DNA of 64,000 nucleotides, from contig JAHRYN010000003.1 in assembly GCA_020621405.1 (NCBI GenBank), positions 1-64,000 of the forward strand, given 5' to 3'. The notes below the pieces were generated by a model. That model was given only the letters and a program-made list of their open reading frames with translations, was not told where the DNA came from and did not search any database. How positions within the stretch are numbered: position 1 is the first letter of the stretch; the number at the start of each line of letters is the position of its first letter. The DNA comes from Betaproteobacteria bacterium. Lineage in GTDB: Bacteria > Pseudomonadota > Gammaproteobacteria > Burkholderiales > Rhodocyclaceae. Shown piece by piece: positions 1 to 11,844 of this stretch. The translations under genes and the position numbers were made by a program.

Positions 1-1647
<1,647 letters not shown>

Positions 1648-1666
1648 GGTCTGCCTGACACCGGAC

Positions 1667-1694
1667 GAAGGGCGGTCGATGACCGCCCTTTTCA
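1667..1694 (+). terminator. Intrinsic terminator after secA
   Basis: A perfect 10-bp stem (aagggcggtc / gaccgccctt) with a GAT loop is followed by TTTT on the plus strand, directly downstream of the secA stop. It overlaps the stop codon of the converging DUF3025 gene. Confidence 0.85.
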
Positions 1695-2477
1695 TTTCTG
1701 CCGGCGGTGAGCCGACAGAGGCCTGAACTGGCGTACGTCGTCGAAATACGTGGCACTTTCGTTGTCCGGCGTCATGCCAGGCAAACCGAGCACCGGCAGC
1801 GGATGGAGATCGAGCGGCGAAAGCGGCCAGATCGCGTCGGCGATCTGCGTGGCCAGCCACGCATCGACTCGGGCCGGCGTGACGTCAGAGGCAGACAGTT
1901 CCAGCTGCTCGCTGTGGACGTAGCGAGCTTTCGCGCACAGGCCGAAATGCGGTGCCAGCGCCTTGTCCATCAGGGCGTGGCCGAACACGAACAGGCGCGC
2001 CGATTCTAGACTGCCGCGCCTGTCCCACATGGCCTCGCGCCAGCGATGTCCGCGCAGCGCATCGAGCAGCGCCGCGTCATCCGACACCAGCAGCAGGCCA
2101 TCCTCGTCGAACTGGGTCAATGCGTCGCGCACCGGCCCCCTGCCCGCGGCCGACTGCGCGATCCGGCCGGCTTCATCGCAATGGCGCCGGTTCATGGCCG
2201 CCTTGACCCGCGGAAAGGTCAGCCAGACCAGCGCGTTGAACAGATCGTGCCGGCTGCCGTCACGGGTGGCCACGCAGCCGGTGGCGGCGATGCGCGCCTC
2301 GTAACCGAAACCATCGGCCGGCGGTGTGGAGAAGAAGATGGAGCGCCCGCCGCACGTCGCTGGCCGGCCCGAAACGGCTGCCAGCGCGTCGATCGCAGCC
2401 GGGGCGGGCGTATCCGTACCCAGAGCGCTCAGCAGGTGACGCAGGCCACCATGCAGCGGGCCGCTGCCGTCACGCAC
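1692..2477 (-). CDS. DUF3025 family protein
   Basis: A 261-residue soluble protein without signal peptide or membrane segment. The central stretch HDLFNALVWLTFPRVKAAMN is the characteristic block of the DUF3025 family, which has no established function and is common in beta- and gammaproteobacteria. The gene converges on secA and lies 16 bases downstream of a small lipoprotein gene on the same strand. The start used is the first ATG of the frame and is compatible with the 16-base gap. Function unknown. Confidence 0.8.
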   Translation of the reverse strand: MRDGSGPLHGGLRHLLSALGTDTPAPAAIDALAAVSGRPATCGGRSIFFSTPPADGFGYEARIAATGCVATRDGSRHDLFNALVWLTFPRVKAAMNRRHCDEAGRIAQSAAGRGPVRDALTQFDEDGLLLVSDDAALLDALRGHRWREAMWDRRGSLESARLFVFGHALMDKALAPHFGLCAKARYVHSEQLELSASDVTPARVDAWLATQIADAIWPLSPLDLHPLPVLGLPGMTPDNESATYFDDVRQFRPLSAHRRQK

Positions 2478-2493
2478 CGCAGGCCCCGCAAGA

Positions 2494-2925
2494 TCAGGAA
2501 TCGTCGGCAGGGCCGGCCGTCTTGCTCGGCACGAACCTGAGCATGTCGTCCTTGCGCCGGAACACGCCTATCGGCGCCGGCTCGCCATCGGGCGCCTGAA
2601 TCACCGCGAAGGCGCAGTCGTTCGTGTTCACCGCATACCAGCGGCTGCCCTGGCGCAGCAGGTAGCGGTTCGGCTCGCCACCTTCATAGACGCTGACATT
2701 CGCGCTGTTGAGGCGCGCCGGCTTCATCTGGTGACGCCGCTGGCAGGTCGGCATACGCGACACGATGATCGCCAGCTCGTACTGGTCGCTCCAGAAAAAC
2801 GGCCTCTCGCGGTTCAGGATCAGGGCATGTTCCTTGCCCTCGATCATGTAGGCCGCATTGTCGATTTCGCAGCCCGCCAGCAGGAGGGCGAACGGCAGCA
2901 GAAGCAGGCGCAGGTGTCGTGTCAT
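2494..2925 (-). CDS. Small lipoprotein of unknown function
   Basis: 143 residues. The N-terminus has a basic start, a hydrophobic run and the lipobox LLAGC at residues 15-19, so the mature protein should be lipid-anchored in the envelope through Cys19. The mature part is short, with two further cysteines (in MPTCQRR and NTNDCAF) that could pair in the periplasm. A longer open frame extends upstream, but the ATG at 2925 gives the lipoprotein signal and starts 8 bases after the pyrC stop, pointing to a pyrC-lipoprotein-DUF3025 transcript. I do not recognise a family. Confidence 0.75.
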   Translation of the reverse strand: MTRHLRLLLLPFALLLAGCEIDNAAYMIEGKEHALILNRERPFFWSDQYELAIIVSRMPTCQRRHQMKPARLNSANVSVYEGGEPNRYLLRQGSRWYAVNTNDCAFAVIQAPDGEPAPIGVFRRKDDMLRFVPSKTAGPADDS

Positions 2926-2932
2926 GTCCGGT

Positions 2933-3976
2933 TTACTCGAGTCGCCAGGCCACGCACTCACCCGCGCGCAGCGGCACCAAAACATCACCATCGGCAAATT
3001 GCTGACTGGCCTTGACCTCCCACGCGTCGCGCACGAGCGTGATCTGCGTCGTATTGCGCGGCAGACCGTACCAGTCCGGACCATTGAAGCTGGCGAACGC
3101 CTCCAATTTGTCGAGCGCACCGGCCTGATCGAATGCCTCCGCGTACAGTTCGATGCCGGCGTGCGAGGTGTAGCAGCCGGCGCAGCCGCAGGCCGCCTCC
3201 TTGGCGCCACGTGCGTGGGGCGCCGAATCGGTACCGAGAAAGAAGCGCGGATTGCCTGAGGTCACGGCCTCGACCAGCGCCGCTCGATGCACCTCCCGCT
3301 TCAGTATCGGCAGGCAGTAGTGATGCGGCCGCACCCCGCCGGCGAAGATCGCGTTGCGGTTCATCAGCAGGTGGTGCGCGGTGACGGTCGCCGCGATGTT
3401 CGGACCGGCATCGGCGACAAAGGCGGCCGCCTCGCGCGTCGTGATGTGCTCGAACACCACGCGCAGCGTCGGGTGACGCGCCAGCAGCGGGCGCAGCACG
3501 CGCTCGATGAACACCGCCTCGCGGTCAAACACATCGACCTCGCCATCGGTCACTTCGCCGTGTATCAGCAGCGGCAGGCCACGTTCCGCCATGCGTGCGA
3601 GCGCCGCGTCGCAGCGTGCGACGTCGGTCACGCCGGAATCTGAATTGGTGGTCGCGCCGGCCGGATACAGCTTCACCGCATGCACGAAGCCGCTGTCGCA
3701 GGCACGGTCGATTTCCTCCGGCGGCGTATTGTCGGTCAGGTAGAGCACCATCAGCGGCTCGAACGTCGGCAGCCAGGGATTGCCGTCATGGGCCGCCACG
3801 ATGCGACGGCGGTAGTCGGCCGCCAGCGCGGTCGTGGTGACCGGCGGCCGCAGGTTGGGCATCACGATGGCACGCGCGAAGCGGCGTGCGGTATCCGGCA
3901 GCACGGCCGCCAGCGCAGCGCCATCGCGCAGGTGCAGGTGCCAGTCGTCCGGGCGGGTGATCGTCAGTCTGTCCAA
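2933..3976 (-). CDS. pyrC: Dihydroorotase PyrC
   Basis: Catalyses reversible cyclisation of N-carbamoyl-aspartate to dihydroorotate, the third step of pyrimidine synthesis, in the cytoplasm. At 347 residues it matches class II (E. coli type) dihydroorotases. The metal-binding HLHLRDG lies at about residues 13-19, the lysine expected to be carboxylated is in [12 protein letters not shown] at about residue 100, and LIHGEVTD and FEHITT carry further metal-ligand histidines. LGTDSAPH holds the catalytic aspartate. Start at the ATG giving [16 protein letters not shown]. Confidence 0.97.
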   Translation of the reverse strand: MDRLTITRPDDWHLHLRDGAALAAVLPDTARRFARAIVMPNLRPPVTTTALAADYRRRIVAAHDGNPWLPTFEPLMVLYLTDNTPPEEIDRACDSGFVHAVKLYPAGATTNSDSGVTDVARCDAALARMAERGLPLLIHGEVTDGEVDVFDREAVFIERVLRPLLARHPTLRVVFEHITTREAAAFVADAGPNIAATVTAHHLLMNRNAIFAGGVRPHHYCLPILKREVHRAALVEAVTSGNPRFFLGTDSAPHARGAKEAACGCAGCYTSHAGIELYAEAFDQAGALDKLEAFASFNGPDWYGLPRNTTQITLVRDAWEVKASQQFADGDVLVPLRAGECVAWRLE

Positions 3977-4037
3977 GGGGAATTCCAGTCGGGCGTTGCT
4001 TGATCAGGGTCGGCACGACATGTGCCGTTGGCACCGA

Positions 4038-4955
4038 TTATCCCAAAGAATCGTCATCGGCCGGTGCCTCTCCGGCGCACGCCATCGCGTGCGCGTACAG
4101 CAGCTTGCGCGGCGCGCCGGTGATGGCCTGCGCCAGCTTCACCGCCCGGCTGGGCGGCATCTCGTCGAGCAGCAGTTCGAGCGTGCGCAGCGTGGCCGCA
4201 TCCAGCCCCTCGCCCTGCTGCGGCGGACCGGACAGCAGCAGCACGAATTCGCCACGCTGGTGATTGGCATCTGCCTGCAGCCAGGCAGAGGCTTCGGACA
4301 GCGGCATGCGCACGATCTGTTCGAACAGCTTGGTCAGTTCGCGCGCCACCACCAGTTCGCGCTCCGGCTGCATCACCGCCGCGATGTCTGCCACGCATTC
4401 CACGATGCGGTGCGGTGCTTCGTAGAACACCAGCGCGCAATCCTGTTCGCGCAGCGCCTCCAGCGCGTGGCGGCGCGCGCTCGACTTCGGCGGCAGGAAG
4501 CCGACGAAGCGGAACTGCGCATCGAGCAGGCCGCTGGCCGACAGCGCGACCACGGCCGCACTCGGCCCGCTCACCGGCACCACGCGGAAACCGGCGTCCT
4601 GCACCGCACGCACCACCTTGGCGCCCGGATCCGACACCGCCGGCGTACCGGCATCCGACACCAATGCCACGCAGCGCCCGTCGCGCAACGCGGCAATAAG
4701 TCTTTCCGCACCGCTGCGTTCATTGTGTTCATGCACCGCCACCAGCTGGCCGCGCAGGCCGAGATGGCGGGCCAGCCGTGCAGTTTCGCGCGTGTCCTCG
4801 CAGGCGATCAGATCGGCCGCGCGCAGCGCACCGATGGCGCGCGCCGAAAGTTCGCCGAGATGGCCGATCGGGGTGCCGACGACATACAATGCCAACGTCC
4901 TGAATTCGGAAGGAACCGGATCTTGCGGAAGCACCTGGGGATCGGAAGCGGTCAT
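4038..4955 (-). CDS. rsmI: 16S rRNA (cytidine-1402-2'-O)-methyltransferase RsmI
   Basis: SAM-dependent methylase of the tetrapyrrole-methylase fold that 2'-O-methylates C1402 in the ribosomal P site. Motifs seen: LYVVGTPIGHLGELSARA near the N-terminus, CEDTRETARL, VSDAGTPAVSDPG and PVSGPSA. The ATG at 4955 gives 305 residues, near the family length. An in-frame ATG at 5036 would overlap the divergent yraN start and add a basic, non-conserved extension, so I reject it. As in E. coli, rsmI is divergent from yraN, but lpoA, which separates them there, is absent. Confidence 0.95.
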   Translation of the reverse strand: MTASDPQVLPQDPVPSEFRTLALYVVGTPIGHLGELSARAIGALRAADLIACEDTRETARLARHLGLRGQLVAVHEHNERSGAERLIAALRDGRCVALVSDAGTPAVSDPGAKVVRAVQDAGFRVVPVSGPSAAVVALSASGLLDAQFRFVGFLPPKSSARRHALEALREQDCALVFYEAPHRIVECVADIAAVMQPERELVVARELTKLFEQIVRMPLSEASAWLQADANHQRGEFVLLLSGPPQQGEGLDAATLRTLELLLDEMPPSRAVKLAQAITGAPRKLLYAHAMACAGEAPADDDSLG

Positions 4956-5028
4956 CGTGTGTCGTCTGCTGTGCGAGGCGCCATTCTGAGCGCGCCGGCG
5001 CACAGCCACAAGCGCGCGAGTGCGTGAC

Positions 5029-5391
5029 ATGAACATGCGCGCGCAACAGGGTGCCGCCGCCGAACGCCTGGCCGCCGCCTTTCTTCAGGCGCGCGGCCTG
5101 CGCGTACTCGGACGCAATCTGCGCTGGCCCGACGGCGAACTCGATCTGGTATGCGAACACGGTGACGCGCTGGTGTTCGTCGAGGTCCGGCTGCGGCGCG
5201 ACAAGCGCTTCGGTGGTGCAGCTGCGAGCGTCGGGCCGGTCAAGCAGGCGCGTCTGATCCGCGCCGCCCAGCGCTATCTGGCGGAACAGGGCCGGCGCGC
5301 GCAGGCACGCCCGGCCCGTTTCGATGTCGTCGCGCTGTCCGGACTGGACGGTACGGACATCGAATGGATACGCGATGCGTTCGGTGTCTAG
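5029..5391 (+). CDS. yraN: YraN / UPF0102 family nuclease-fold protein
   Basis: 120 residues with the endonuclease-like UPF0102 core: an N-terminal helix (GAAAERLAAAFLQARG), then GRNLRWPDGELDLV and LVFVEVRLR. The D and ExR residues sit where PD-(D/E)XK enzymes keep their catalytic groups. The cellular role is not settled. Start at ATG 5029; a GTG at 5020 and an ATG at 5035 are alternatives. The stop overlaps the start of the HIRAN gene by 17 bases, implying co-translation. Confidence 0.9.
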   Translation: MNMRAQQGAAAERLAAAFLQARGLRVLGRNLRWPDGELDLVCEHGDALVFVEVRLRRDKRFGGAAASVGPVKQARLIRAAQRYLAEQGRRAQARPARFDVVALSGLDGTDIEWIRDAFGV

Positions 5392-5758
5392 CCTGATCCT
5401 GCTGCTGTGTCTCGTCGGCAGCGCACTGGCAGCCGGGGGCCTGCGCCTGCTGGCGCAACGCTCGCCGCTGGCCGGCGCCCAGTATCACGCGCTGGCCGAG
5501 CTGTGGCCGCGGCTGCGCGAGGGCGACGCGCTGACGCTGGAGCGCGAGCCGGCCAACCGGCACGACGGCCACGCGGTGCGCGTACTGTGGCGCGGACGCA
5601 TGCTGGGCTACCTGCCGCGCGCCGCCAATTTCGAGGCGGCAGCGGAAATGGACGCCGGCAGCCGGCTGTCGGCACGCATAGGCCGGCTGGCCGACGATCC
5701 CGATCCCTGGAAACGGCTGCGTGTCGACGTATTCGTGGACCTGACACCACTGCCGTGA
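5375..5758 (+). CDS. Exported HIRAN-domain protein
   Basis: 127 residues. The first 20 form a Sec signal (MRSVSSLILLLCLVGSALAAG). The rest is a single HIRAN domain: LREGDALTLEREPANRHDGHA, then VRVLWRGRMLGYLPRAAN. HIRAN folds bind DNA 3' ends in HLTF/Rad5 helicases, but free-standing exported versions occur in bacteria without known function. The start lies inside the end of yraN (17-base overlap), so the two are probably translated together. In E. coli no such gene stands in this neighbourhood. Confidence 0.75.
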   Translation: MRSVSSLILLLCLVGSALAAGGLRLLAQRSPLAGAQYHALAELWPRLREGDALTLEREPANRHDGHAVRVLWRGRMLGYLPRAANFEAAAEMDAGSRLSARIGRLADDPDPWKRLRVDVFVDLTPLP

Positions 5759-7119
<1,361 letters not shown>

Positions 7120-7250
7120 GCGAATTCCCCGAGCACCGGCGGCCGACGCAGGGTGCCGCCTGTCGCAGAGGTCGCCCGGCTTCCCGTCCGTCACGCTACC
7201 GGAGCCCGCACCCCGTCGCTGTACCATCGGTCGCCAGCACCAGGCATGGA

Positions 7251-8627
7251 CTAGCGGCTCAGCCAGCCGTTGATCGACGCAATCTCGGCTTCATCCAGCG
7301 CACCGACCAGGCCTTTGAGCCTGACCCGGGCAAGGACGTACTGATAGCGCGCCGACGCAAGATCGCGTCTGACGTTCATGCGCTGCTGCTGCGCGTTGAG
7401 GATGTCCACCTGGCTGCGCGTGCCCGCCTGGAACCCCTTCTGGTTCGAAAACACCGCCTGATCGGCCGAGCGCTCGGCCCGCTCCATCGCACGCACCTTG
7501 AGCACCCCCTCGCTGATGCTCTGGAACTCCTTGCGGATCTGCATTGCGATTTCGCGCCGGCGTGCCTCGTACTGCTGCTCGAACTTCTCGATGTTGGCGA
7601 TTGCCTGACGCGTCTGCGAGACGGTGTAACCGCCGGCGAACAGCGGAACGATCACCTGCACGCCGATCTGAGAAGTCTCGTAGCGGGTGTTGATCGACAC
7701 ATTGTTCTCGCTCCGGCTGTTGCTGGCCTGAGCCACCAGATCGACCGTCGGCAGATGCCCGGCGCGCGCCTTTTCCAGCTCCTGTCTCGCTGCGGCGATG
7801 TTCGCCCTGAGCGTACGCAGCTCCGGATTGACCGCTTCGCCGCGCGCGATCCATTCCTCGGCGCTGGCCGGCAGCGGCGCCTGCAGCAGCATCCGCCCCG
7901 CATCGAGCAGGGCCAGAAATTCCACCGGTTCGTTCACGATGGTCTGCAACTGGCGTTTCGTGAAGCCGAGGTTCTGCTGCGCCTCGAGTTCCTGCGCGAG
8001 CAGCATGTCGTAGCGTGCTTCGGCATCGTCTATGTCGGTGCGCGTGCCCTGCCCTGCGGCCAGCGCACGCCTTGCGCCCTGCAGCTGCTGGGCATAGGCC
8101 TCCTTCTGCGCCAGCACCAGACCGTACTGATCCTGTGCCATCAGCGCCTCGAAGTAGGCCGTTGCCAGCCGGACCAGCAGATCCTGGGTACTCGTGTCGA
8201 AGGCGGCATCCGCACTTTCGACCTGCGACTGCGCCTGCCGGTACTGGGCGAAGTTGTACTTGCGGTAGATGGGCTGGCGCAGGGTCAGCACGTAATTGCT
8301 GCTGGTGTAGTCATAGGAATCGCTGACCGTCTGACCGAACGCATTCTGGCTGTCGCGGTCGGTGCTGTTGCGGCTGCGGGCAAGGCTCATCGACACATTG
8401 GGCAGCAGCTGCGCAAACGCCTGCGGCACGGCTTCGCGGCTTGCTTCGGTCTGGGCGCGGGAAGCCTGGTAGGCCGCATCCTGTCGCAGCGCCAGATGAA
8501 AACCCTGCAACAGGTCGAGCGCACCTGCCGGCGGCGCCGCAAACGCGGTGACCATGGCGACCAGCAATGCCGCCGGCCACGTCCGTCGAAGCGCTCCCCG
8601 CCTGAAAGCTCGCGCTTGACTCATCAC
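7251..8627 (-). CDS. TolC-family outer membrane protein of type I secretion
   Basis: 458 residues with a signal peptide ending near APPAGA and two repeats of the outer-membrane efflux protein fold. It forms the trimeric outer-membrane/periplasmic channel of the exporter encoded upstream. Visible family features are YFEALMAQDQY in the first half, VNPELRTLRANIAAARQEL starting the second, VPLFAGGYTVSQTRQA, and GTRSQVDILNAQQQ. It overlaps the fusion-protein stop by 4 bases, so it is the last gene of the operon. It resembles AprF/PrtF rather than the housekeeping TolC. Confidence 0.92.
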   Translation of the reverse strand: MMSQARAFRRGALRRTWPAALLVAMVTAFAAPPAGALDLLQGFHLALRQDAAYQASRAQTEASREAVPQAFAQLLPNVSMSLARSRNSTDRDSQNAFGQTVSDSYDYTSSNYVLTLRQPIYRKYNFAQYRQAQSQVESADAAFDTSTQDLLVRLATAYFEALMAQDQYGLVLAQKEAYAQQLQGARRALAAGQGTRTDIDDAEARYDMLLAQELEAQQNLGFTKRQLQTIVNEPVEFLALLDAGRMLLQAPLPASAEEWIARGEAVNPELRTLRANIAAARQELEKARAGHLPTVDLVAQASNSRSENNVSINTRYETSQIGVQVIVPLFAGGYTVSQTRQAIANIEKFEQQYEARRREIAMQIRKEFQSISEGVLKVRAMERAERSADQAVFSNQKGFQAGTRSQVDILNAQQQRMNVRRDLASARYQYVLARVRLKGLVGALDEAEIASINGWLSR

Positions 8628-9976
8628 TCTTCCTTCATCGACGCGGCAAGGCGTTTCAGGAACGGATGCAGCAGATAGGTCAGCACGGTGCGCTCACCGG
8701 TCCGTATCACCACCTCACCCGGCATGCCGGCCTGCAGCTGGCGTGTCCCCAGTTGCTTCATGCCGTCGGGGGTGACGGACACGCGCGCCAGATAGTAGGC
8801 GACGCTGGTCTGAGGATCGACGATCAGGTCAGCGGAAATCGAGTCCAGCCTCCCCTGCACGACGAGCGACGGCGAATGCGCGAAGGACGAGAAGCGCACG
8901 TCGGCATCCATGCCGGCCCGGACACGATCGATCATGTGCGGCGGCACCTTCGTTTCCAGCAGCAGCCTGTCGTTCTGCGGAACGATCTCCATCAGCTTCT
9001 GGCCAGGCGTGATCACGCCGCCAACGGTCTGTGCCACCAGCCCCATCACCTGACCGTCGGCCGGCGCACGTACGGTGGTACGCGCAAGTTCGTTGCCCGA
9101 TGCCCGGAATTTCTCGGCATCCGCCTGCACTTCCCGGCGCACGTCGGCCAGCTGCGCGTCGACCTCCTTGCGGTATTCCTGCCGGCGCTGCACGGCACGC
9201 AGCTTCATCTCGGCAACGGAACGCCGGGCCCGCTGGATGCTGCCCTCGATGTCGGCCATCGAGCCGACCGACTCCGACGCCAGCCGCTCGAGTTCGAGCT
9301 GCTTGTTGCGCGGCGCATAGCCGTCGGCGACCAGTTCGCGCAGGCCCTTCAGTTCCTCTTCATAGAACCGGAGCTGGGACCGGCGACTGGCCAGCATGCC
9401 CTCGTAGCCGCGGATCGATGCCTCCTGCCCCTGCATCGACTCCTGCATCGCCTGCAGTTCGGCCTGCAATGCAGTTCGACGCGACTGGAAGAGGCTGCGC
9501 TGGTTGTCCATGGTCTGCCTGACCAGTGGATCGGTGGCAGCCTGCGTCAGGTCGTCATGAAATACCACCGACGGCAGTTCGGCCTGCTCCGCCGCCAGCC
9601 GGCCTTCGGTCGCCCGCAGCGTCAGGTAGGTCTGGCGGACCGACGCAAAATTCGCCTGCGTCACCGCGTCGTCGATGCGCAGCAGCGGATCGCCGGCACG
9701 CACGAACTGCCCCTCCTTCACCAGCACCTGCGCAACGATGCCGCCGGACAGGTGCTGCACCGTCTTGCGCTTGGTATCCAGCGACACCATGCCGGAGGTC
9801 GGCACGCCTTCGTCCAGCGGCGCCAGGGCGGCCCACAGCAGGAAGCCGCCCAGAGCCAGGCCGAGCACCCACAGGCCGATCCGTGCCGGCTGGGCGGTAT
9901 CGACCTGCAGCAGGGCGGCAACGCGGTCCGGCCGGGCCTCCGGGCCTGCGCCCCTGATCGGTTGTGAATTGCTCAT
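8624..9976 (-). CDS. HlyD-family periplasmic membrane fusion protein (AprE/PrtE type)
   Basis: 450 residues. One inner-membrane segment at about residues 34-54 (GLWVLGLALGGFLLWAALAP) follows a short cytoplasmic tail. The lipoyl/beta-barrel halves are marked by VQHLSGGIVAQVLVKEGQFV and VRAPADGQVMGL, separated by a long coiled-coil hairpin (about residues 130-290). The C-terminus ends in the conserved PGMPGEVVIRTGERTVLTYL-type segment. It links the ABC subunits to the TolC-like channel. A good ribosome site (GAGGAG) stands 8 bases before ATG. Confidence 0.95.
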   Translation of the reverse strand: MSNSQPIRGAGPEARPDRVAALLQVDTAQPARIGLWVLGLALGGFLLWAALAPLDEGVPTSGMVSLDTKRKTVQHLSGGIVAQVLVKEGQFVRAGDPLLRIDDAVTQANFASVRQTYLTLRATEGRLAAEQAELPSVVFHDDLTQAATDPLVRQTMDNQRSLFQSRRTALQAELQAMQESMQGQEASIRGYEGMLASRRSQLRFYEEELKGLRELVADGYAPRNKQLELERLASESVGSMADIEGSIQRARRSVAEMKLRAVQRRQEYRKEVDAQLADVRREVQADAEKFRASGNELARTTVRAPADGQVMGLVAQTVGGVITPGQKLMEIVPQNDRLLLETKVPPHMIDRVRAGMDADVRFSSFAHSPSLVVQGRLDSISADLIVDPQTSVAYYLARVSVTPDGMKQLGTRQLQAGMPGEVVIRTGERTVLTYLLHPFLKRLAASMKEE

Positions 9977-10101
9977 AGAAGGGCTCCTCTGCGCAAACCG
10001 CGTGCGTGCGGCCGTGCCCCGGCATGCGCGGGAGCGGCCATGAACGCGCCTTCTGAAGTTGCGGCAAACTGTCCGTCAGCGGTCTGGATGATGTATGTCA
10101 T
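9973..10101 (-). CDS. Possible 42-residue coupled small protein in the secretion operon
   Basis: The gap between the second ABC gene and the fusion-protein gene is spanned exactly by one 43-codon frame. Its ATG overlaps the ABC stop and its TGA overlaps the fusion-protein ATG, both as ATGA junctions. The product would start MTYIIQTADGQFAAT and end in an Arg/Ala/Gly-rich tail. It has no signal peptide and no family I recognise. There is no separate ribosome site, so it would rely on translational coupling. It may instead be an accidental open frame in GC-rich DNA. Confidence 0.3.
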   Translation of the reverse strand: MTYIIQTADGQFAATSEGAFMAAPAHAGARPHARGLRRGALL

Positions 10102-11831
10102 GAGTGTTGGACTGTCGCGTGTTCCGGCAGCGGCTGGCGGCGAGTGGCGGACATGAGCTCGGCGCGCGCACCGTAGTGCTGTATCCGTCCGTCGCTCAGC
10201 ACCAGCATGCGGTCGGCGATGCCGAGTATGCCGCTGCGGTGGCTGACCACGAACACGGTGCATCCGGCGTCCTTCATGTCCTGCATTGCGCGCATCAGTG
10301 CGGCATCACCGGTATCGTCGAGATTGGAATTGGGTTCGTCGAGCACGACAACGACCGGATCGCCGTACAGGGCGCGCGCCAGCCCGATGCGCTGACGCTG
10401 CCCGCCCGACAGGAAGGTGCCGGCATCACCGACCTGGGTGTCGTAGCCTTTCGGCAGCCGCAGGATCATGTCATGCACGCCGGTGCGCTGGCAGGCGCGG
10501 ATCACCTTGTCGGCATCGACCGCACCGAAGCGCGCAACGTTCTCGGCGATGCTGCCCTCGAACAGTTCGATGTCCTGCGGCAGGTAGCCGATGCGCGGGC
10601 CCAGCCAGTCGCGGTCGAAGTGCCCGATGGCCGTGCCGTCGAGCGTGACCCGTCCTTCGACACCCGGCCAGATGCCGACCAGCGCACGTGCCAGCGTCGA
10701 CTTTCCCGATCCCGACGGTCCAGTGATGCCTGTCGTGAGACCGGCCGGGAAGTCGACCGATATCCGGTCCAGCACCGGACGCTCCCGACCGGGTGCCGAA
10801 GCGGTCAGCTCCGAAACCTCCAGATGTCCGCGCAAGGGTTCTTCCACAACGGCCGGAACATGCGCCGGAAACTGCCCGAGCAGCGCTGCAAGCCGCCGGT
10901 AGGCGCCGCACGCACCGAGAAAGGGTTTCCAGCTGGCGACCATCAGATCCAGCGGCTGCGTCGCGCGACTGATGAGCACATTGGTCGCGATCATTTCGCC
11001 CGGACTCAGCTGTCCTTCGATGACCAGCAGGGCGCCGGCCCCCAGAGCCAGGGACTGCTGCGTGTAGCGCAGGAACTTGGTCATGGCCTGCACCCGGGCA
11101 CCGATGTCGGTCGCCCGCCAGTTCAGCCCCAGGTAATGCCGGTGCCGCACGAGCCAGAGGCGGCGCAGATTGCCGAGCATGCCCATCGCCTCGACCACTT
11201 CGGCATTGCGCAGCACGCCCTGCATGTCGTCGCCAGCCCGCGTACCCGCCAGCATCGCTGCCTCGATCGGCGCGTGTGAAAGCCGGTGCGACAGCCAGGC
11301 CAGTGCGGTCAGCAACACCGAAAACAGCACAGCCAGTGCGCCCAGCCAGGGATGCAGCATGAACAGCACCGCGATATAGATCGGCGTCCATGGCGCATCC
11401 ATGAAGGCGAACAGGCCGTTTCCGGTCATGAACTGGCGGATGCTGGTCAGATCGGACAAAGCCTCTGCCGCGCGACCTCCGCCCTGCCCGAGCGCAGAGA
11501 GATAGCCAGCCCTGAACACCCTGGGATTGAGTCCGGCATCGAGCTTGACGCCGACGCGCACCAGCAGCCGCGCGCGCGACCATTCGGCGAAGGCCATCAG
11601 CGCAAGGAAGAACAGCATCACCGCGGTCACGGCGAACAGGGTCAGTTCGCTCTGACTGATCATCACGCGGTCGAACACCTGCAGCATGTAGAGCGTGGGC
11701 GTCAGCATCAGCACGTTCACGACGATGGTGAATACTGTGCAGACCGCGAATTCGCGTCGCATGGTCCACAGCGCGGCGGCCAGTTCGTTGCGCTCGGAAG
11801 GATGCGGTGCGTTCATGTGCATGGGTGCCAT
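10098..11831 (-). CDS. Type I secretion ABC permease/ATPase, second subunit
   Basis: 577 residues from ATG 11831. An N-terminal membrane domain of about six segments is followed by a nucleotide-binding domain. Walker A GPSGSGKST is at about 371-379, the signature LSGGQRQRIGLARA at about 474, Walker B VVVLDEPNSNLDD at about 495, and the H-loop SHR at about 531. There is no N-terminal C39 or CLD domain, so it is of the PrtD/AprD class that moves RTX proteins. The start lies 14 bases past the stop of a paralogous ABC gene. All ATPase motifs are intact. Confidence 0.95.
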   Translation of the reverse strand: MAPMHMNAPHPSERNELAAALWTMRREFAVCTVFTIVVNVLMLTPTLYMLQVFDRVMISQSELTLFAVTAVMLFFLALMAFAEWSRARLLVRVGVKLDAGLNPRVFRAGYLSALGQGGGRAAEALSDLTSIRQFMTGNGLFAFMDAPWTPIYIAVLFMLHPWLGALAVLFSVLLTALAWLSHRLSHAPIEAAMLAGTRAGDDMQGVLRNAEVVEAMGMLGNLRRLWLVRHRHYLGLNWRATDIGARVQAMTKFLRYTQQSLALGAGALLVIEGQLSPGEMIATNVLISRATQPLDLMVASWKPFLGACGAYRRLAALLGQFPAHVPAVVEEPLRGHLEVSELTASAPGRERPVLDRISVDFPAGLTTGITGPSGSGKSTLARALVGIWPGVEGRVTLDGTAIGHFDRDWLGPRIGYLPQDIELFEGSIAENVARFGAVDADKVIRACQRTGVHDMILRLPKGYDTQVGDAGTFLSGGQRQRIGLARALYGDPVVVVLDEPNSNLDDTGDAALMRAMQDMKDAGCTVFVVSHRSGILGIADRMLVLSDGRIQHYGARAELMSATRRQPLPEHATVQHS

Positions 11832-11844
11832 CTGCCCGCCTGTC

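Noticed and set aside
4956-5036. N-terminal extension of RsmI from ATG 5036
   Set aside because: It would overlap the yraN start and adds a basic segment not typical of the family.
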